DNA from: Chara braunii
Lineage: Eukaryota > Streptophyta > Charophyceae > Charales > Characeae
Assembly (NCBI GenBank): GCA_003427395.1
Contig: BFEA01000003.1
Span: 3,910,819-3,939,383 of the forward strand
Reading direction: 5' to 3'
Length of the DNA stretch: 28,565 nucleotides
Under the pieces are notes generated by a model that was given only the letters and a program-made list of their open reading frames with translations, was not told the DNA's origin and ran no database searches. This document shows positions 10,096 through 20,595 of this stretch, one piece after another. Position numbers and translations under genes: made by a program. Position 1 is the first letter of the stretch; each line of letters opens with the position of its first letter.

Positions 10096-11097
10096 CTGTC
10101 ACAGACCAGCAACCGCGTCGTACCAACCATGTTGCATGACCCCAAAATCGGTCCCACTAGAGTGATAATCAGATAGGCCAGGAAAATCACGCGAAGGTTC
10201 ACAACTATCCGGGGGACCGTAAAAAACGCCAGACTCGGGGTAAGTAAATAATCCCAGGCAAAAATCCATCGCGAGCACTTTCAATAAATTTTAATCAAAT
10301 AATAAATAAAATTCATCGCGAGTAATTATAATAAAATTTAATCAATTAATAAAAATAATCGCAGTTTTTCTTTTCTTTTATTATTTTCAATTATTTTTCT
10401 CATTTTTTATTCCATCACCAAAAGTAATAAAAATAATGGGAAATTCCCTCAAGAATAAATTTCGATAAATTTCAAATAATTAGCAAATATTTCATTATTC
10501 TCAACTCTCCCGTTTTCTTAATCCTTTTTTCCCAATTTTAATTTTGATATTAGAATTAATGAATTCTCGAGGTTCCACTCCCTCATCAATTATGCGATGT
10601 ATAAGAGTCGTCCCAAGGGCTACTCCCGCATCCCCGCCCTGCGGCTAGCGGCTTCGGAACTAACCTCGGAACGGACAGAATCAACAGGCACTAGATGTGG
10701 CCAGTGCAGTCACCTCTTTCGTCGTTTTCAAGGGCTAGTCTCGACACTTGTCGTGGCGAAAATTAGGGGTCTCTTCCTGACCCCTAATTTTTCCCGATGA
10801 GTCAGACAAAAGTCCCCGTAAATTTTCCTTTAATCATTTAGCCTAAAGGTCAATTAGGTGTTTTTCGGGTGGCCGACTGGGGTTCGGCCGCCCGACAAAC
10901 AAGCCCGGAGGCCCCGGACCTCTTCTCGACGCCCCCGTCGAGCCCGCATCATTTCACGCAGACAAATCGTATGAGATTTATAGTGACAACACGCGCGCGG
11001 CTCTTATGTCGGCGCTTCTCTTTTCCCCAAACTGCGATCGTCGACTAGAGAAGAACATTTTCTCCAGATTACAGGACTCGTCAATTCTCAGCGTTTT

Positions 11098-13619
11098 CCC
11101 CTACTCTATGAGGAACCACCTGTTCGTTAAACAGAGTCCCCATGATACCACTCCCAGGAACGCAAAATACTTCAGGAGGTACTTTCTCAAAGGCATCAAA
11201 GAAAACGGGCACGGTGCACTCCGCTCTAGCGCCCGAAACCGTGACTGATGTGCAACTAGATCGACGTCGATAAAGGACTTGTTCGCTAACGGCCTAGAAT
11301 CAACGAAAATCTCATTGGTCAAAGGTACCTGTTTTCCTCGTCCAGGGTCGATATGAACCGTGTCTGTGGTAGGCACTCTTGCGGCACCGGTAACATACAA
11401 GGGCTCATCTCGCATGCACTTGGACGCTTCCTATATGGGATATCACTTATAGTGACTAAGCGCTAACCTAAAGGGAGTTGTTGTATCAGTAACCCCCTCT
11501 GGGCCTCGTTTGTGTGGTGATCGCACTCTGTGTTCTTCTTTCCCTCCCTCTCGATCCGCTGGGTCAACCCTCTCTTTTGAGGAAAGAGTCCACGATGATT
11601 TGGTAGAGATGACGCGGATCGACACTAGAGGCGTCTCACTTCTTGGCGGTAAGAAAAACCTGACACTGTGACTCTTTACCGTCGCCTTTAACTCGTCCTT
11701 GTCCAACGACGTTCGTTTGTCCTCCAAGTCCTCTTCCTTTGAAGGATATACGAATGCATCCCTCAGATTGTCGGTTCTCTTGACGTACTGTCGGTCCTCA
11801 AGTCCTACTACTCCATAGTCTATTGCCTTTTGAAGATCGGGGCAATCTCTCCCGATATGGTCATCCGAACAGCAATAGACGCATGTATTACTAGGAGAGG
11901 GAGGTTCAGCCTTTACACGTCTGTATCTTTCGTGTTGGCCTGATACCCGTACGTCCTGAGAAAACGAGTCAAACTCTCCTCTGGCATCATCACGATAGTC
12001 CCGATCAACATCTCTCCTCTTGTGCAGCTCGCGGGAATTGTCGCGTCGATCTCTCGTCGTCGCATGGTAATATCTATCTAGATTCTTAGGATACTCCTGT
12101 GCATCCCGGAGGTCTTTGTGACCTGGATCATATCTCGGGCTGTGAGGGTAGGTCTCCACTCGACCGTATCGTCGATACTCGTTGTCCTTATCCCTCGTAT
12201 AGTTTCTGCGATAGTCAACCTCTCGATCTCGATCCTCGTCCTGATACCTAGGGGAATCGTTGCGACGTATATCATATTGTTGCTCTCTCGCTCGATAATC
12301 GGCCAGTGTCCGAGGGCTTCTTTCCTTTGCGTCTCTCCACGATCCTGGGTCGCGATTATCCCACCTCAACGAATATGCTGGACCAGTCATAACTCGATCA
12401 CACCTCAGCGAGTTCGACGAATCGTACCTCGCGATAACCAACAGTCTCCGTCTTCGCCTCTATCCTCACAACCTGTCAAGCCAAAACCTTGATCATCTCC
12501 CTCATCTCGTCTATCACCGTCTCGCTATCCCTCGGTCGTTGCGGTCTGTGACTGTCCATCAAATATCGTCGCTCTGCCCATGGCTGATCGTTAAAGTCTG
12601 GACACCTATTGGTCTCGTACTCCCGATAGAGGGAAAAGTCCTGACGCTGCATTCCTCACCAGAGTAAAGCCTTATAGTCATCTGCTCCAGCTTTCATAGC
12701 CAACTCGAGAACCGTCGAAAAATCTAGCTTATCATGAGGGAGTTCTCTAAGTATCCCCTTCTGTTTCCCTCTGGGCAGTCGACAGATGAAAATCGTGCAT
12801 CGATCGACTTCCGACAACTTTCCCTTTGCGATCAGGCATCCGATATCTTTTGGAAGTGTTTTCCGAAAGCCTAAACGCTCTCGTCCTCACCCTGCGTCAT
12901 CAACTCCAGATCCTCGATCGAGTATCTGATGTCCTCCAAATTGAAGAGGTAGTAAAGACTAGTTTTATAGGTAGTCCACTTTCTGTCATTTGGTCGAGCT
13001 TCTTTGATTATCTGGTTCTGGCTCGGGTCCGAGTTAAACAGAAAATTGTCTATAATCTCATTCTCGCACCACTGGCTGTGGTACGCGTGTAGCTCCCACT
13101 TCTCGAGATACTCAGTGATACCGTATCCCTTAAAAACGGGTGGCCTGGTATCTAACTCTGTCGGTTGGTGAGAGATGATGAATCGATATCTTCTTTCGTA
13201 AGGGAGTGTATACGACTCGCCCGTCTGCGGATCATAGATTCGTTGAGGCGGCTTCTCCCCTCATGAGGCCTATCTCTGTCTCTCCAAGCCTGATCCCTGA
13301 CGCACTGATCTCTCCAGTCATCTCTGCGTCGGTCCTCTCTAGCGTCTCTCCGCTCGTAGGCAGATGAGCGCCGATCGTCCATCTCTCCCCGAAAACTGGG
13401 AGACTCCGTTATGTTCTCCATCCGTATCTTCGACGGCGGTCTCTCAGGCTCGGTAACAACGGGCCCGCCCATCACTTCGGGCTCTCCATCGTCGAGTTGC
13501 TCTGCGCATCCGAGAGGCGCGTTCTGTCGAATGTGCTCCTTGAGCTCGCGAAGGGTTCGATCGAGCAACGGGTGATACTCTCCCGTATCTACATGAACTC
13601 CCATGGTGTCGGACTCCAT
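11098..13619 (-). pseudogene. gag: Decayed retrotransposon gag (capsid plus CCHC nucleocapsid)
   Basis: This is the structural Gag of the large LTR element. Reading on the minus strand, an intact 155-codon N-terminal segment (13619-13152, starting MESDTMGVHVDTG) is followed by a capsid-like core at about 13155-12480. The core is recognisable by pieces such as KGYGITEYLEKWELHAYHSQ and DRCTIFICRLPRGKQKG. A third segment (12441-11443) is very rich in D/R/Y and carries the zinc knuckle CVYCCSDDHIGRDC (CX2CX4HX4C) near 11883-11842. The same frame continues past two stops to 11098 (DEPLYVTGAARVP onward), with no protease active site. Breaks seen are a frame change near 13160, TAG at 12873-12871, a frame change near 12850, TGA at 12658-12656, TGA at 12478-12476, a frame change near 12450, and stops near 11443 and 11434. 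The knuckle residues are intact. Capsid homology is judged by appearance only. Confidence 0.8.
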
Positions 13620-13645
13620 ACCTAGTGTAAGTGGCTCCTTTGTAG

Positions 13646-14018
13646 CCCGGACCTAATGAATAAGTCCGGGTAGGGCCAGCTAACTATCCTCAGAACTACA
13701 AGTCTGACTACAAGTCTGTGTTTCACACTTAACGAACGTTAAACTAGCAAGAATCAGTCATCCAGCCCGGACCTATGATGAATTACCCTCTCATGTCTCC
13801 AACCTACTGGATCTTGTCAGCACAGTCCATGATGCCCTTCCATCCATCACAACGAGATAGAGCCCCGTCCTAATATGAGAGTCGTCAAAAAAAGTTGGCA
13901 GCCCGGACCTATTTGTGAACAATCTCTTATGTCATAACAACTACGCTAGGAACTTCTTCAGTTGGGGCGTTGAGCTGGCTTGAAATTAGAGCTTACGGGC
14001 GACAACCCGGACCAATTT
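13646..14018 (-). repeat. Spaced TAGGTCCGGG(C/T)T motifs in the leader
   Basis: The plus-strand motif (A)GCCCGGACCTA or a close variant occurs four times, near 13646, 13764, 13901 and 14003, spaced about 100-137 bp. The last copy reads AACCCGGACCAA. The sequence between copies is not obviously conserved. On the coding strand the motif is TAGGTCCGGGCT. Near the first copy, a nearby AGTCCGGGTAGG could pair with GCCCGGACCT. Confidence 0.65.
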
Positions 14019-14411
14019 TGAGTTTTTCGGGAGCGTCACAAACCCTGGTTAGCAGAGTCCAAGAGAAGAGGTGGGCGGGAGGGCCGCAACCCTGATCAGC
14101 GGCACCCTACAGTATCTAAAAAACTTAGTGAGAAGGGCGGGTGGGATGAGGGAACACCTCTAAGAACAAACTGTCGTATGAGAAAAGGAAGACTCAGAAT
14201 AGTCAGAAATAGGGATGTAAGAGAAACTCAAATGACATTGGTAAGGAGAAGTACAAAAGGGATTAGGAAGGAGGCGCGATGACAGCCTAACTGGGACTTT
14301 CCGCAGATCGACCGAGCCCTTGAAGATCAGAGCCGCACCGAAGTCGTACTAATCTAGACTGATCTAAAAAGGAAAGGGTGTTGAAATCCCGGTTTCGGAT
14401 TGGCCTATAGG

Positions 14412-14441
14412 CCTTATATTCGAGTTCCCTCGAATATAAGG
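14412..14441. repeat. Perfect 13-bp hairpin with 4-nt loop
   Basis: CCTTATATTCGAG (14412-14424) and CTCGAATATAAGG (14429-14441) are exact reverse complements separated by TTCC. It lies in the leader of the element between PBS and gag. Such a stem could serve as an RNA structural signal, for example in dimerisation or packaging; no function is demonstrated. Confidence 0.85.
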
Positions 14442-15029
14442 AGTGGGCTCAACTCGAGGGAGTTCTGTTTACTGCACCCTCGAGTAGGTATCCGAGCAAC
14501 GGACTCTGTCCCCTAGTCAAAAACCCAAAATTAAGAGCCGAGCGTACTCACTCTTTGAACTTTTAAGCCTTTTTCGTAATTTTAAGGGATTTTTTATCAT
14601 GTAAATTAATAAAAATTGTTTATGAACGAGAGGAAAACACTACCTCGCGCTCAGCGCATAGGGGGATGTAATGAAAACCCTGGCGAGTCGCGAGTTACGC
14701 ACGTGCTTCCTTCTAACCCCTTGCTTTTGATTTAGTCCGAATATTTGACAAATAATTATAAAAAAATAATTTTAATAACTGAAAATTCTCGTCACTTGCC
14801 TCAGACCTTCGAGAACAAGCCAGTAGGTTCACCCGAACCCAGGTTACCGCAGCGTCTCTTTCCCTTCTCCCTCTAGGGAATTCTTTTGTATTTTCCAATT
14901 ATAAATTAAAAAAAAAATATTTAGTTAGGATAAAATCTCTTTCTTAGTTTAGATGTTTTAAGGATCAATACATATATAAGCCCGCCGAGTTTGAAGATTT
15001 TTGGGGGTAGAAATAAGTTTTGGGGAATT

Positions 15030-15290
15030 TACTAAAATTTCGGCAGCATTTCGCCTCCCCCCGTTGGGATGGGGTTTGGGCGAAGCCCTCAAATAGCGCA
15101 GCCGAAGGGGAAATATCAAAAGGAATAATAAAAAAAAAAGAAAAATTGATTTAACTTGATTTTTAAATATTTTTGTTAATTAATTAGCAAAAAAATAAAT
15201 TAAAAGGGAAATTTTGAAAAATTTTGACAGCAGTTTTCGTTCCCCCCGTTGGGATGGGGTTTGGAAAGAAGTCCCTCAAATAGGTAAAGT
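15030..15290. repeat. Diverged tandem duplication with CCCCCCGTTGGGATGGGG core
   Basis: Two copies about 185 bp apart share the core CCCCCCGTTGGGATGGGGTT (near 15057 and 15242), preceded by a CAGCA/CAGT TTTCG-like sequence and followed by CCCTCAAATAG. The C-run and G-run of the core can fold into a small hairpin. The intervening DNA is AT-rich. Confidence 0.65.
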
Positions 15291-15964
15291 AGATATGAAG
15301 TGCATTGAAGTCAAACAAATGCCCCTTCGCAATTTTTAATATTCATTTCAATTTTTATCGGATTTTAAATGACAAAATCAAAAGTAAAATAATTCTTAAT
15401 TATTTAATGGAGCAAAATTTTCCGAATTAATTTCCATAATTTTGCGGGATATCTTTAACAAAAAAATTATCGGCAACAAACGCGGAAGCTAGAAGCTATG
15501 GCTTCCCTCTATTTACCCGCTTCTCTCAAAATAGGGGTTAGGACTTTACCCTAATTAGGGTTTTAAGTTTTGCGCGCAACCGCACGCACACCGCAAAGCC
15601 CCGCTCGACGCGAGAAAATTTTTGTTAGCTTTCACTAGGTTTAGAAGAAAAACTTATCGGGTTACATTTTTAATTTTTTTTTTCTTTTAATTTAAACAAA
15701 ATAACAAAGAAATTCAATTTCCCGTTGATTTTCTTCCGCCTTTTCTACCTGTTGGAGCCCACCGTTTGCCCGAACGAAGTCCGTTATCCCCGACTAGGGT
15801 CTCAAAATGTCGGGGAAATTACAAGGAACAACTTTGCTCCAGCGGTTTTCTCCGGATTTTACTTGGTTTTCCCGTAATTAAATAAAAATAGAAACGATAA
15901 TTTTTAAATTAATTTTCAAGAAAGTAAAGAAAATTAATTTTCTCAAAATCTAGCCGTCGGAATT

Positions 15965-16255
15965 TTTCAAGAAACGTCTCAAAACGTTCGCCTTAATGGG
16001 AGGACGAACTTTGCTCTGTGGGCGGGTCGCACGAAAATGCGTGGATCGGGAGATATCGAGGAAAAACGAATTAGAAATTTCAACTTGTAATTTTTAGGAT
16101 TTTTAATTAGAAAAATACAAAAAATTCCATATATTTTTTTCTAGCTGTTATAATTTTTCAAAAAACATCTCAAAACGTTCGCCTCGACGAGGGGACGAAC
16201 TTCGCTCCCGGTGCAGTCCGCGTGAAAACGCACGGATCGAGAGGTATTTGAAAAA
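15965..16255. repeat. Diverged tandem duplication with CTCAAAACGTTCGCCT core
   Basis: Segments beginning near 15967 and 16158 (offset about 191 bp) share CTCAAAACGTTCGCCT, then a G/A-rich step to GGACGAACTT(T/C)GCTC. Both end in a GTG(G/A)AT or CACGGATCG(G/A)GAG block. This is an old duplication in the leader close to the PBS. Confidence 0.7.
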
Positions 16256-16389
16256 AACTAAATTTAAAATATATAAAATTTAGAAAGAATCAGCTAATCA
16301 GACTAATTAAAACTAATTACGTCCTGGCTAATTATCCAGGGCACCCCCGTTGATTGGGGAAGGCCGAGGCCTTGGGGGTGCTGTCCCCT

Positions 16390-16407
16390 TCCCCGGCAAC
16401 GGCGCCA
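16390..16407 (-). promoter_or_regulatory. Primer binding site for tRNA-Asp
   Basis: The plus strand reads TCCCCGGCAACGGCGCCA, which as I recall it equals the last 18 nt of plant cytosolic tRNA-Asp including CCA. The minus strand is therefore a perfect PBS, separated by one base from the LTR end at 16409. Several plant Ty3/Gypsy lineages such as Athila use this primer. It establishes that the element's coding strand is minus. Confidence 0.92.
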
Positions 16408-16812
16408 ATGTTGTGAGGAAACCCGGGGAGGGGTCGCCTGCCGCTCGCTGAAGCCGAGGGCAACAGCACCTGTCACTCGCTGTGTTCGCTTCCGAGGTCC
16501 TTAGCGACCAGCAGGGCTGCCCCTTTCAGCGAGGCCACTCCTGGCCTTTAACCACAGGCCATCTTATGATCTTGTCCTTTGCAAAAATTTCACAGTAATC
16601 TCGGTCGGAATCGATCCCTCCGGGTCACGCAGAAATGTTCAATCCTCTTAGCGTTCTCTTCGGATCAGCTCACCCCCGCGCAGTTGACAAGGCGGGTCGC
16701 AGGGCAAGGTTGAGGGTGCGGCTGTGTAATAGTCATAAATTGAAAGGAGAAGGGGTAATTTTTGACAATGTTAATAATTAATTCTTCCCCCCCGTGATTA
16801 CGTGAGGATGGA

Positions 16813-17378
16813 NNNNNNNNNNNNNNNNNNNNNNNNNNNNNNNNNNNNNNNNNNNNNNNNNNNNNNNNNNNNNNNNNNNNNNNNNNNNNNNNNNNNNNNN
16901 NNNNNNNNNNNNNNNNNNNNNNNNNNNNNNNNNNNNNNNNNNNNNNNNNNNNNNNNNNNNNNNNNNNNNNNNNNNNNNNNNNNNNNNNNNNNNNNNNNNN
17001 NNNNNNNNNNNNNNNNNNNNNNNNNNNNNNNNNNNNNNNNNNNNNNNNNNNNNNNNNNNNNNNNNNNNNNNNNNNNNNNNNNNNNNNNNNNNNNNNNNNN
17101 NNNNNNNNNNNNNNNNNNNNNNNNNNNNNNNNNNNNNNNNNNNNNNNNNNNNNNNNNNNNNNNNNNNNNNNNNNNNNNNNNNNNNNNNNNNNNNNNNNNN
17201 NNNNNNNNNNNNNNNNNNNNNNNNNNNNNNNNNNNNNNNNNNNNNNNNNNNNNNNNNNNNNNNNNNNNNNNNNNNNNNNNNNNNNNNNNNNNNNNNNNNN
17301 NNNNNNNNNNNNNNNNNNNNNNNNNNNNNNNNNNNNNNNNNNNNNNNNNNNNNNNNNNNNNNNNNNNNNNNNNNNNNN
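16813..17378. other. Assembly gap (N run)
   Basis: There are 566 undetermined bases inside LTR copy 2. The matching part of copy 1 (about 7078-7641) is the tandem 88-bp array, so the missing sequence is very probably more of it. Translated frames crossing the gap are artefacts. Confidence 0.99.
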
Positions 17379-17735
17379 AAAATGATATTTCCCGAAAATG
17401 ATCTGCTGGCCAATTCCCAAGGCTTAGAGCAGTGAGCCAATCAAGGCTCTTTTCAATAATTTTTCGAAAAAGATACTTTCCTGGAAATGATTTGAGCAGC
17501 TAGCCAATTAAGACTCTTTTCAGTATTTTCTCGAAAAATGATACTTTCCTGAAAATGATTTGAGCAGCGAGCCAAGCAAGGCTCTTTTCAGTATTTTCTC
17601 GAAAATGATACTTTCCTGAAAATGAGTTGAGCAGCGAGCCAATCAAAGCTCTTTTCAGCAATTTCTCGAAAATCATGCTTCCCCTAAGATGATTTGGTGG
17701 CCAGCTCGCAAGGCCCAGAGCAGCGAGGAGATCTC
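17379..17735. repeat. Remainder of the 88-bp CCAAT array in LTR copy 2
   Basis: The array resumes after the N gap and matches the end of the array in LTR copy 1 nearly base for base. It includes AGCCAATTAAG and AGCCAATCAAAG units and the terminal GATTTGGTGGCCAGCTCG segment. Confidence 0.85.
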
Positions 17736-17805
17736 CCAGGTCTACTAACAGCTCACCATCGTCCTTCGGGGTCGTGCTTTACTACTTTCGTTGCCCTCTC
17801 TTATT

Positions 17806-17912
17806 AACTCTCGCTCTCTCTCTCTCTCTACCTTTCTCTCCCTCTCTCTCTCTCTCACTTTCCCTAAGTCCGCGCACTCTCTCTCTCCCTCACCATCCCC
17901 CAGTCTGTGCAC

Positions 17913-17983
<71 letters not shown>

Positions 17984-18045
17984 CTGCGCACTCGCTCTCT
18001 CTCTTACTATCCCCCAGTCTGTGCACTCGCTTCCTCACTCTTTCT
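17806..18045. repeat. (TC)n microsatellite in LTR copy 2
   Basis: This is the counterpart of the copy-1 tract, shorter and uninterrupted, followed by the same AGTCTGCGCACTC and ATCCCCCAGTCTGTGCACTC segments. The length difference is expected of slippage. Confidence 0.95.
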
Positions 18046-18517
18046 TAGTCACAAACTTACTCACTCACCCAAAGTTTCAAAACCTCCCTTTAGTACTCAT
18101 GTCTGTCAACCCACCGACATTCACGTACATCTTACCTGATCACACAGATTCCTTTTTCTTCGGAATGGCCGGTTCTGAGGCCAGTGATGCGGGCAATCTG
18201 TTCGTTCGTAGTAGCAGCCCTCTTCACGAGCGGAGTGACCTGATCGTTAGCAGAAGTAGTTGTTTTCACCAGCGGGGACGGGTGATCTGATCATCCACAA
18301 TTGTTACCGGTATCTCTTCGCCAACAGGCATGGATGATCTGATCATCCACAACTATTGCTGGTCTCTCTTCACCAACGGGTGCGAGTGATCTGTTCATTA
18401 GCAGTATTAGCTATCTTCACGAACGGGCATGGGTGATCTGATCATCCACAACTGTTGCTGGTCTCTCTTCAACAATGGGTGCGACTCCGTGCGAGTGATC
18501 TGATCATCAGCAATGTG

Positions 18518-18527
18518 ATAATAATAA

Positions 18528-18568
<41 letters not shown>

Positions 18569-18570
18569 GT
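18518..18570. repeat. (AAT)n microsatellite in LTR copy 2
   Basis: This is the shorter counterpart of the copy-1 trinucleotide tract, interrupted by one AAAAAT. It is followed by the same AGTAATATTGTCAGGAGAC sequence. Confidence 0.93.
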
Positions 18571-18621
18571 AATATTGTCAGGAGACCGACACTCATCACT
18601 CTTTTCTCTTTCCTCCCGCTC

Positions 18622-18925
18622 TTCTCTTTCTTCCAACAGATTCCACATGGATGTTAAGTGTGGTTCACACAATATCACGAACGGGCGCGAGTGGGATAAT
18701 ACCCGACACACATCCATTGCCTTTCTCTTTCTTCCAATAGATTGTACATGGATGTTAAGTGTGGTTCACATAATGTCACGAACAGACGCGAGTGGGATAA
18801 TACCCATTAAGCAGCCATTGCCTTTATCTTTCTTCCAACAGATTGTACATGGATGTTAAGTGTGGTTCACGCAATATCACGAACGGGCGAGAGTGGGATA
18901 ATACCCAACAAGCGGCCATTGCCTT
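18622..18925. repeat. Three 101-bp tandem units in LTR copy 2
   Basis: Units start near 18626, 18727 and 18827 and match those in LTR copy 1. The additional unit shows that the array changed copy number after the LTRs diverged, or in one LTR by unequal exchange. Confidence 0.85.
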
Positions 18926-20595
18926 GGTCGCTTGTGCTGTTGCGGTCACATACAAGGGCTGATATCACCTGAGTCGATCACACTCGCTGCTGCCATGCTC
19001 CCCTTGGTCACTCGCTTCAACACTTTCTGGTCACGCTGGTCGCTCACTGTAGCGGGCCTTGTTCCCCCTGGTCTCCGCTGATGCCGAATGTCCTAATGAC
19101 CCCCGTGAATATCAATGGCCCTGGCTATATCCGGCTCCCTGCGCCAGGCTCAACCTTCGAGGGGGAGAGGTAGCGGCCCTTCCGGGCAAGCACCGTGGTT
19201 GCAGGCCCTCCATCTGGTACCCAGGGCCTGGCCCGTAGGTCTCGACAGTAGTCGGGCCAATAGCCCTTGTCCTTGGGCCTCTCCAATTCACGCGTTCATC
19301 ATCCTAGGGTCAATACCAGATGAACGATATCAAGTAAGCGGTACCAAACCATTCGTGAACTAGGGTGCCCCGTCCATTCCATTCCAGCATTAACCCTGAA
19401 TTTGTTGGTGGGGCTACAATAACCTGCACCGTACCAATGCTAGTACCAAGCCAATGTGGGCACCGCACCGTGCAGCTAATGAACCAAGTCAATGCCGAAG
19501 CTGAAAATAGCGCAACGGTCCACACCACACCGATGTCGAACCATTACCAACGCTGGATTACCGAGTCGGAAGCACGTTGAGTGTCATAGAATGTCGCCAC
19601 TCCGCAATAGTACCGAACCTGAATAAACCACCTCAGTACGATGTCGTACCTACCCCAACTGAATACCGTAGAGCATAGCCATACCGGGGTAACACCGAGC
19701 CTGTCCCCGAACCTGAAATAAATCGCCGTGATGATACCGATCCTGAAATAAGCTGCCGTGATGATACCGAACCTGTTCCGAACCTGTGAACCATCGCTGT
19801 CACAGACCAGCAACCGCGTCGTACCAACCATGTTGCATGACCCCAAAATTGGTCCCACAAGAGTGATAATCAGATAGGCCAGTGAAATCACGCGAAGCTT
19901 CACAACTATCCGGGGAACCGTAAGAAACGCAAGACTCGGGTAAGTAAATAATCCCAGGGAAAAATCCATCGCGAGTAATTATAATAAAATTTAATCAAAT
20001 AATAAATAAAATTCATCGCGAGTAATTATAATAAAATTTAATCAATTAATAAATAATCGCAGTTTTTTTTTTCTTTTATTATTTTGAATTATTTTTCTCA
20101 TTTTTAATTCCATCACCGAAAGTAATAAAAATAATGGGAAATTCCCTCAAGAATAAATTCCGATAAATTCCAAATAATTAGCAAATATTCCATTATTCTC
20201 AACCCTCCCGTTTTCTTAATCCTTTTCCCCCAATTTTAATTCTGATATTAGAATTAATGAATTCTCGAAGCTTCACTCCCTCATCAATTGTGCGATGTAT
20301 AAGAGTCGTGCCAAGGGCTACTCCCGCATCCCAGCCCTGCGGCTAGCGGCTTCGGAACTAGCCTCGGAACGGACGGAAACAACAGGCACTAGATGTGGCC
20401 GGTGCAGTCACCCGTTTCGTCGTTTTCAAGGGCTAGTCTCGGCACTTGTCGTGGCGAAAATTAGGGGTCCCTTCCTGTCCCCTAATTTTTCCCGATGAGT
20501 CAGAACAAAGTCCCTGTAAATTTTCCTTTAATCATTTAGCCTAAGGGCCAATTAGGTGTTTTTCGGGTGGTCGACTGGGGTTCGGCCGCCCGACA

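Larger units (their letters stand above)
6674..10897 (-). repeat. LTR copy 1 (3' LTR in minus-strand orientation)
   Basis: It aligns end to end with 16409-20595, with scattered substitutions and length changes in tandem repeats. It ends ...GGCCGCCCGACA on the plus strand. Subregions from the left are an 88-bp tandem array, a (TC)n tract, repeats around CTTCACCAACGGG, an (AAT)n tract, two 101-bp units, a TACCAA/ACCGAACC-rich segment, and an AT-rich segment leading to the outer end. At 4.2 kb it is much longer than typical LTRs. The open frames inside are repeat-driven or unsupported. Confidence 0.9.
13620..16389 (-). other. Long non-coding leader of the LTR element
   Basis: About 2.8 kb separates the PBS from the first gag ATG on the minus strand. 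The half nearest the PBS is AT-rich, with two internal duplications. The half nearest gag carries spaced CCCGGACC repeats and a perfect hairpin. No sustained open frame is present; a 61-codon minus frame (14898-14713) has no recognisable features. Packaging and dimerisation signals normally lie in this part of a retroelement, so its structured repeats may act there. That is an inference. Confidence 0.65.
6674..20595 (-). mobile_element. Non-autonomous LTR retrotransposon, about 13.9 kb (LARD / TR-GAG-like)
   Basis: Two direct repeats of about 4.2 kb (6674-10897 and 16409-20595) bound an internal region of about 5.5 kb. On the minus strand the LTR runs TGTCGGGCGG...CCTCACAACA, with canonical TG/CA ends. 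A tRNA-Asp-type primer binding site lies one base inside the minus-strand 5' LTR (16409-20595), which fixes the orientation. The internal region carries a long leader (13620-16389) and a disrupted gag (11098-13619). No protease, reverse transcriptase, RNase H or integrase motif is visible, so mobility would have needed proteins in trans. Gag layout suggests the Ty3/Gypsy superfamily, but the lineage cannot be fixed without pol. The base before the left LTR match is C instead of T, no clear polypurine tract abuts the 3' LTR (10897), and flanking 5-mers (GACCC left, CCATA right) do not match. Confidence 0.88.
16409..20595 (-). repeat. LTR copy 2 (5' LTR in minus-strand orientation), with sequence gap
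   Basis: This is the partner of 6674-10897 and starts TGTTGTGAGGAAA on the plus strand. Positions 16813-17378 are undetermined bases that fall on the 88-bp tandem array, which probably caused the assembly gap. Compared with copy 1 it has a shorter (TC)n and (AAT)n, three instead of two 101-bp units, and one unit fewer in the CTTCACCAACGGG block. These differences look like independent slippage or unequal exchange after insertion. Confidence 0.9.

Noticed and set aside
10898-10940. Polypurine tract next to the 3' LTR
   Set aside because: The minus-strand sequence abutting the LTR (CCGGGGCCTCCGGGCTTGTT) is not purine-rich; the only purine run (GAGAAGAGG) is about 20 bases away.
16665-17440. 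Open frames of 199-251 codons across the gap
   Set aside because: Nearly all residues are undetermined; the frames exist only because N runs contain no stops.
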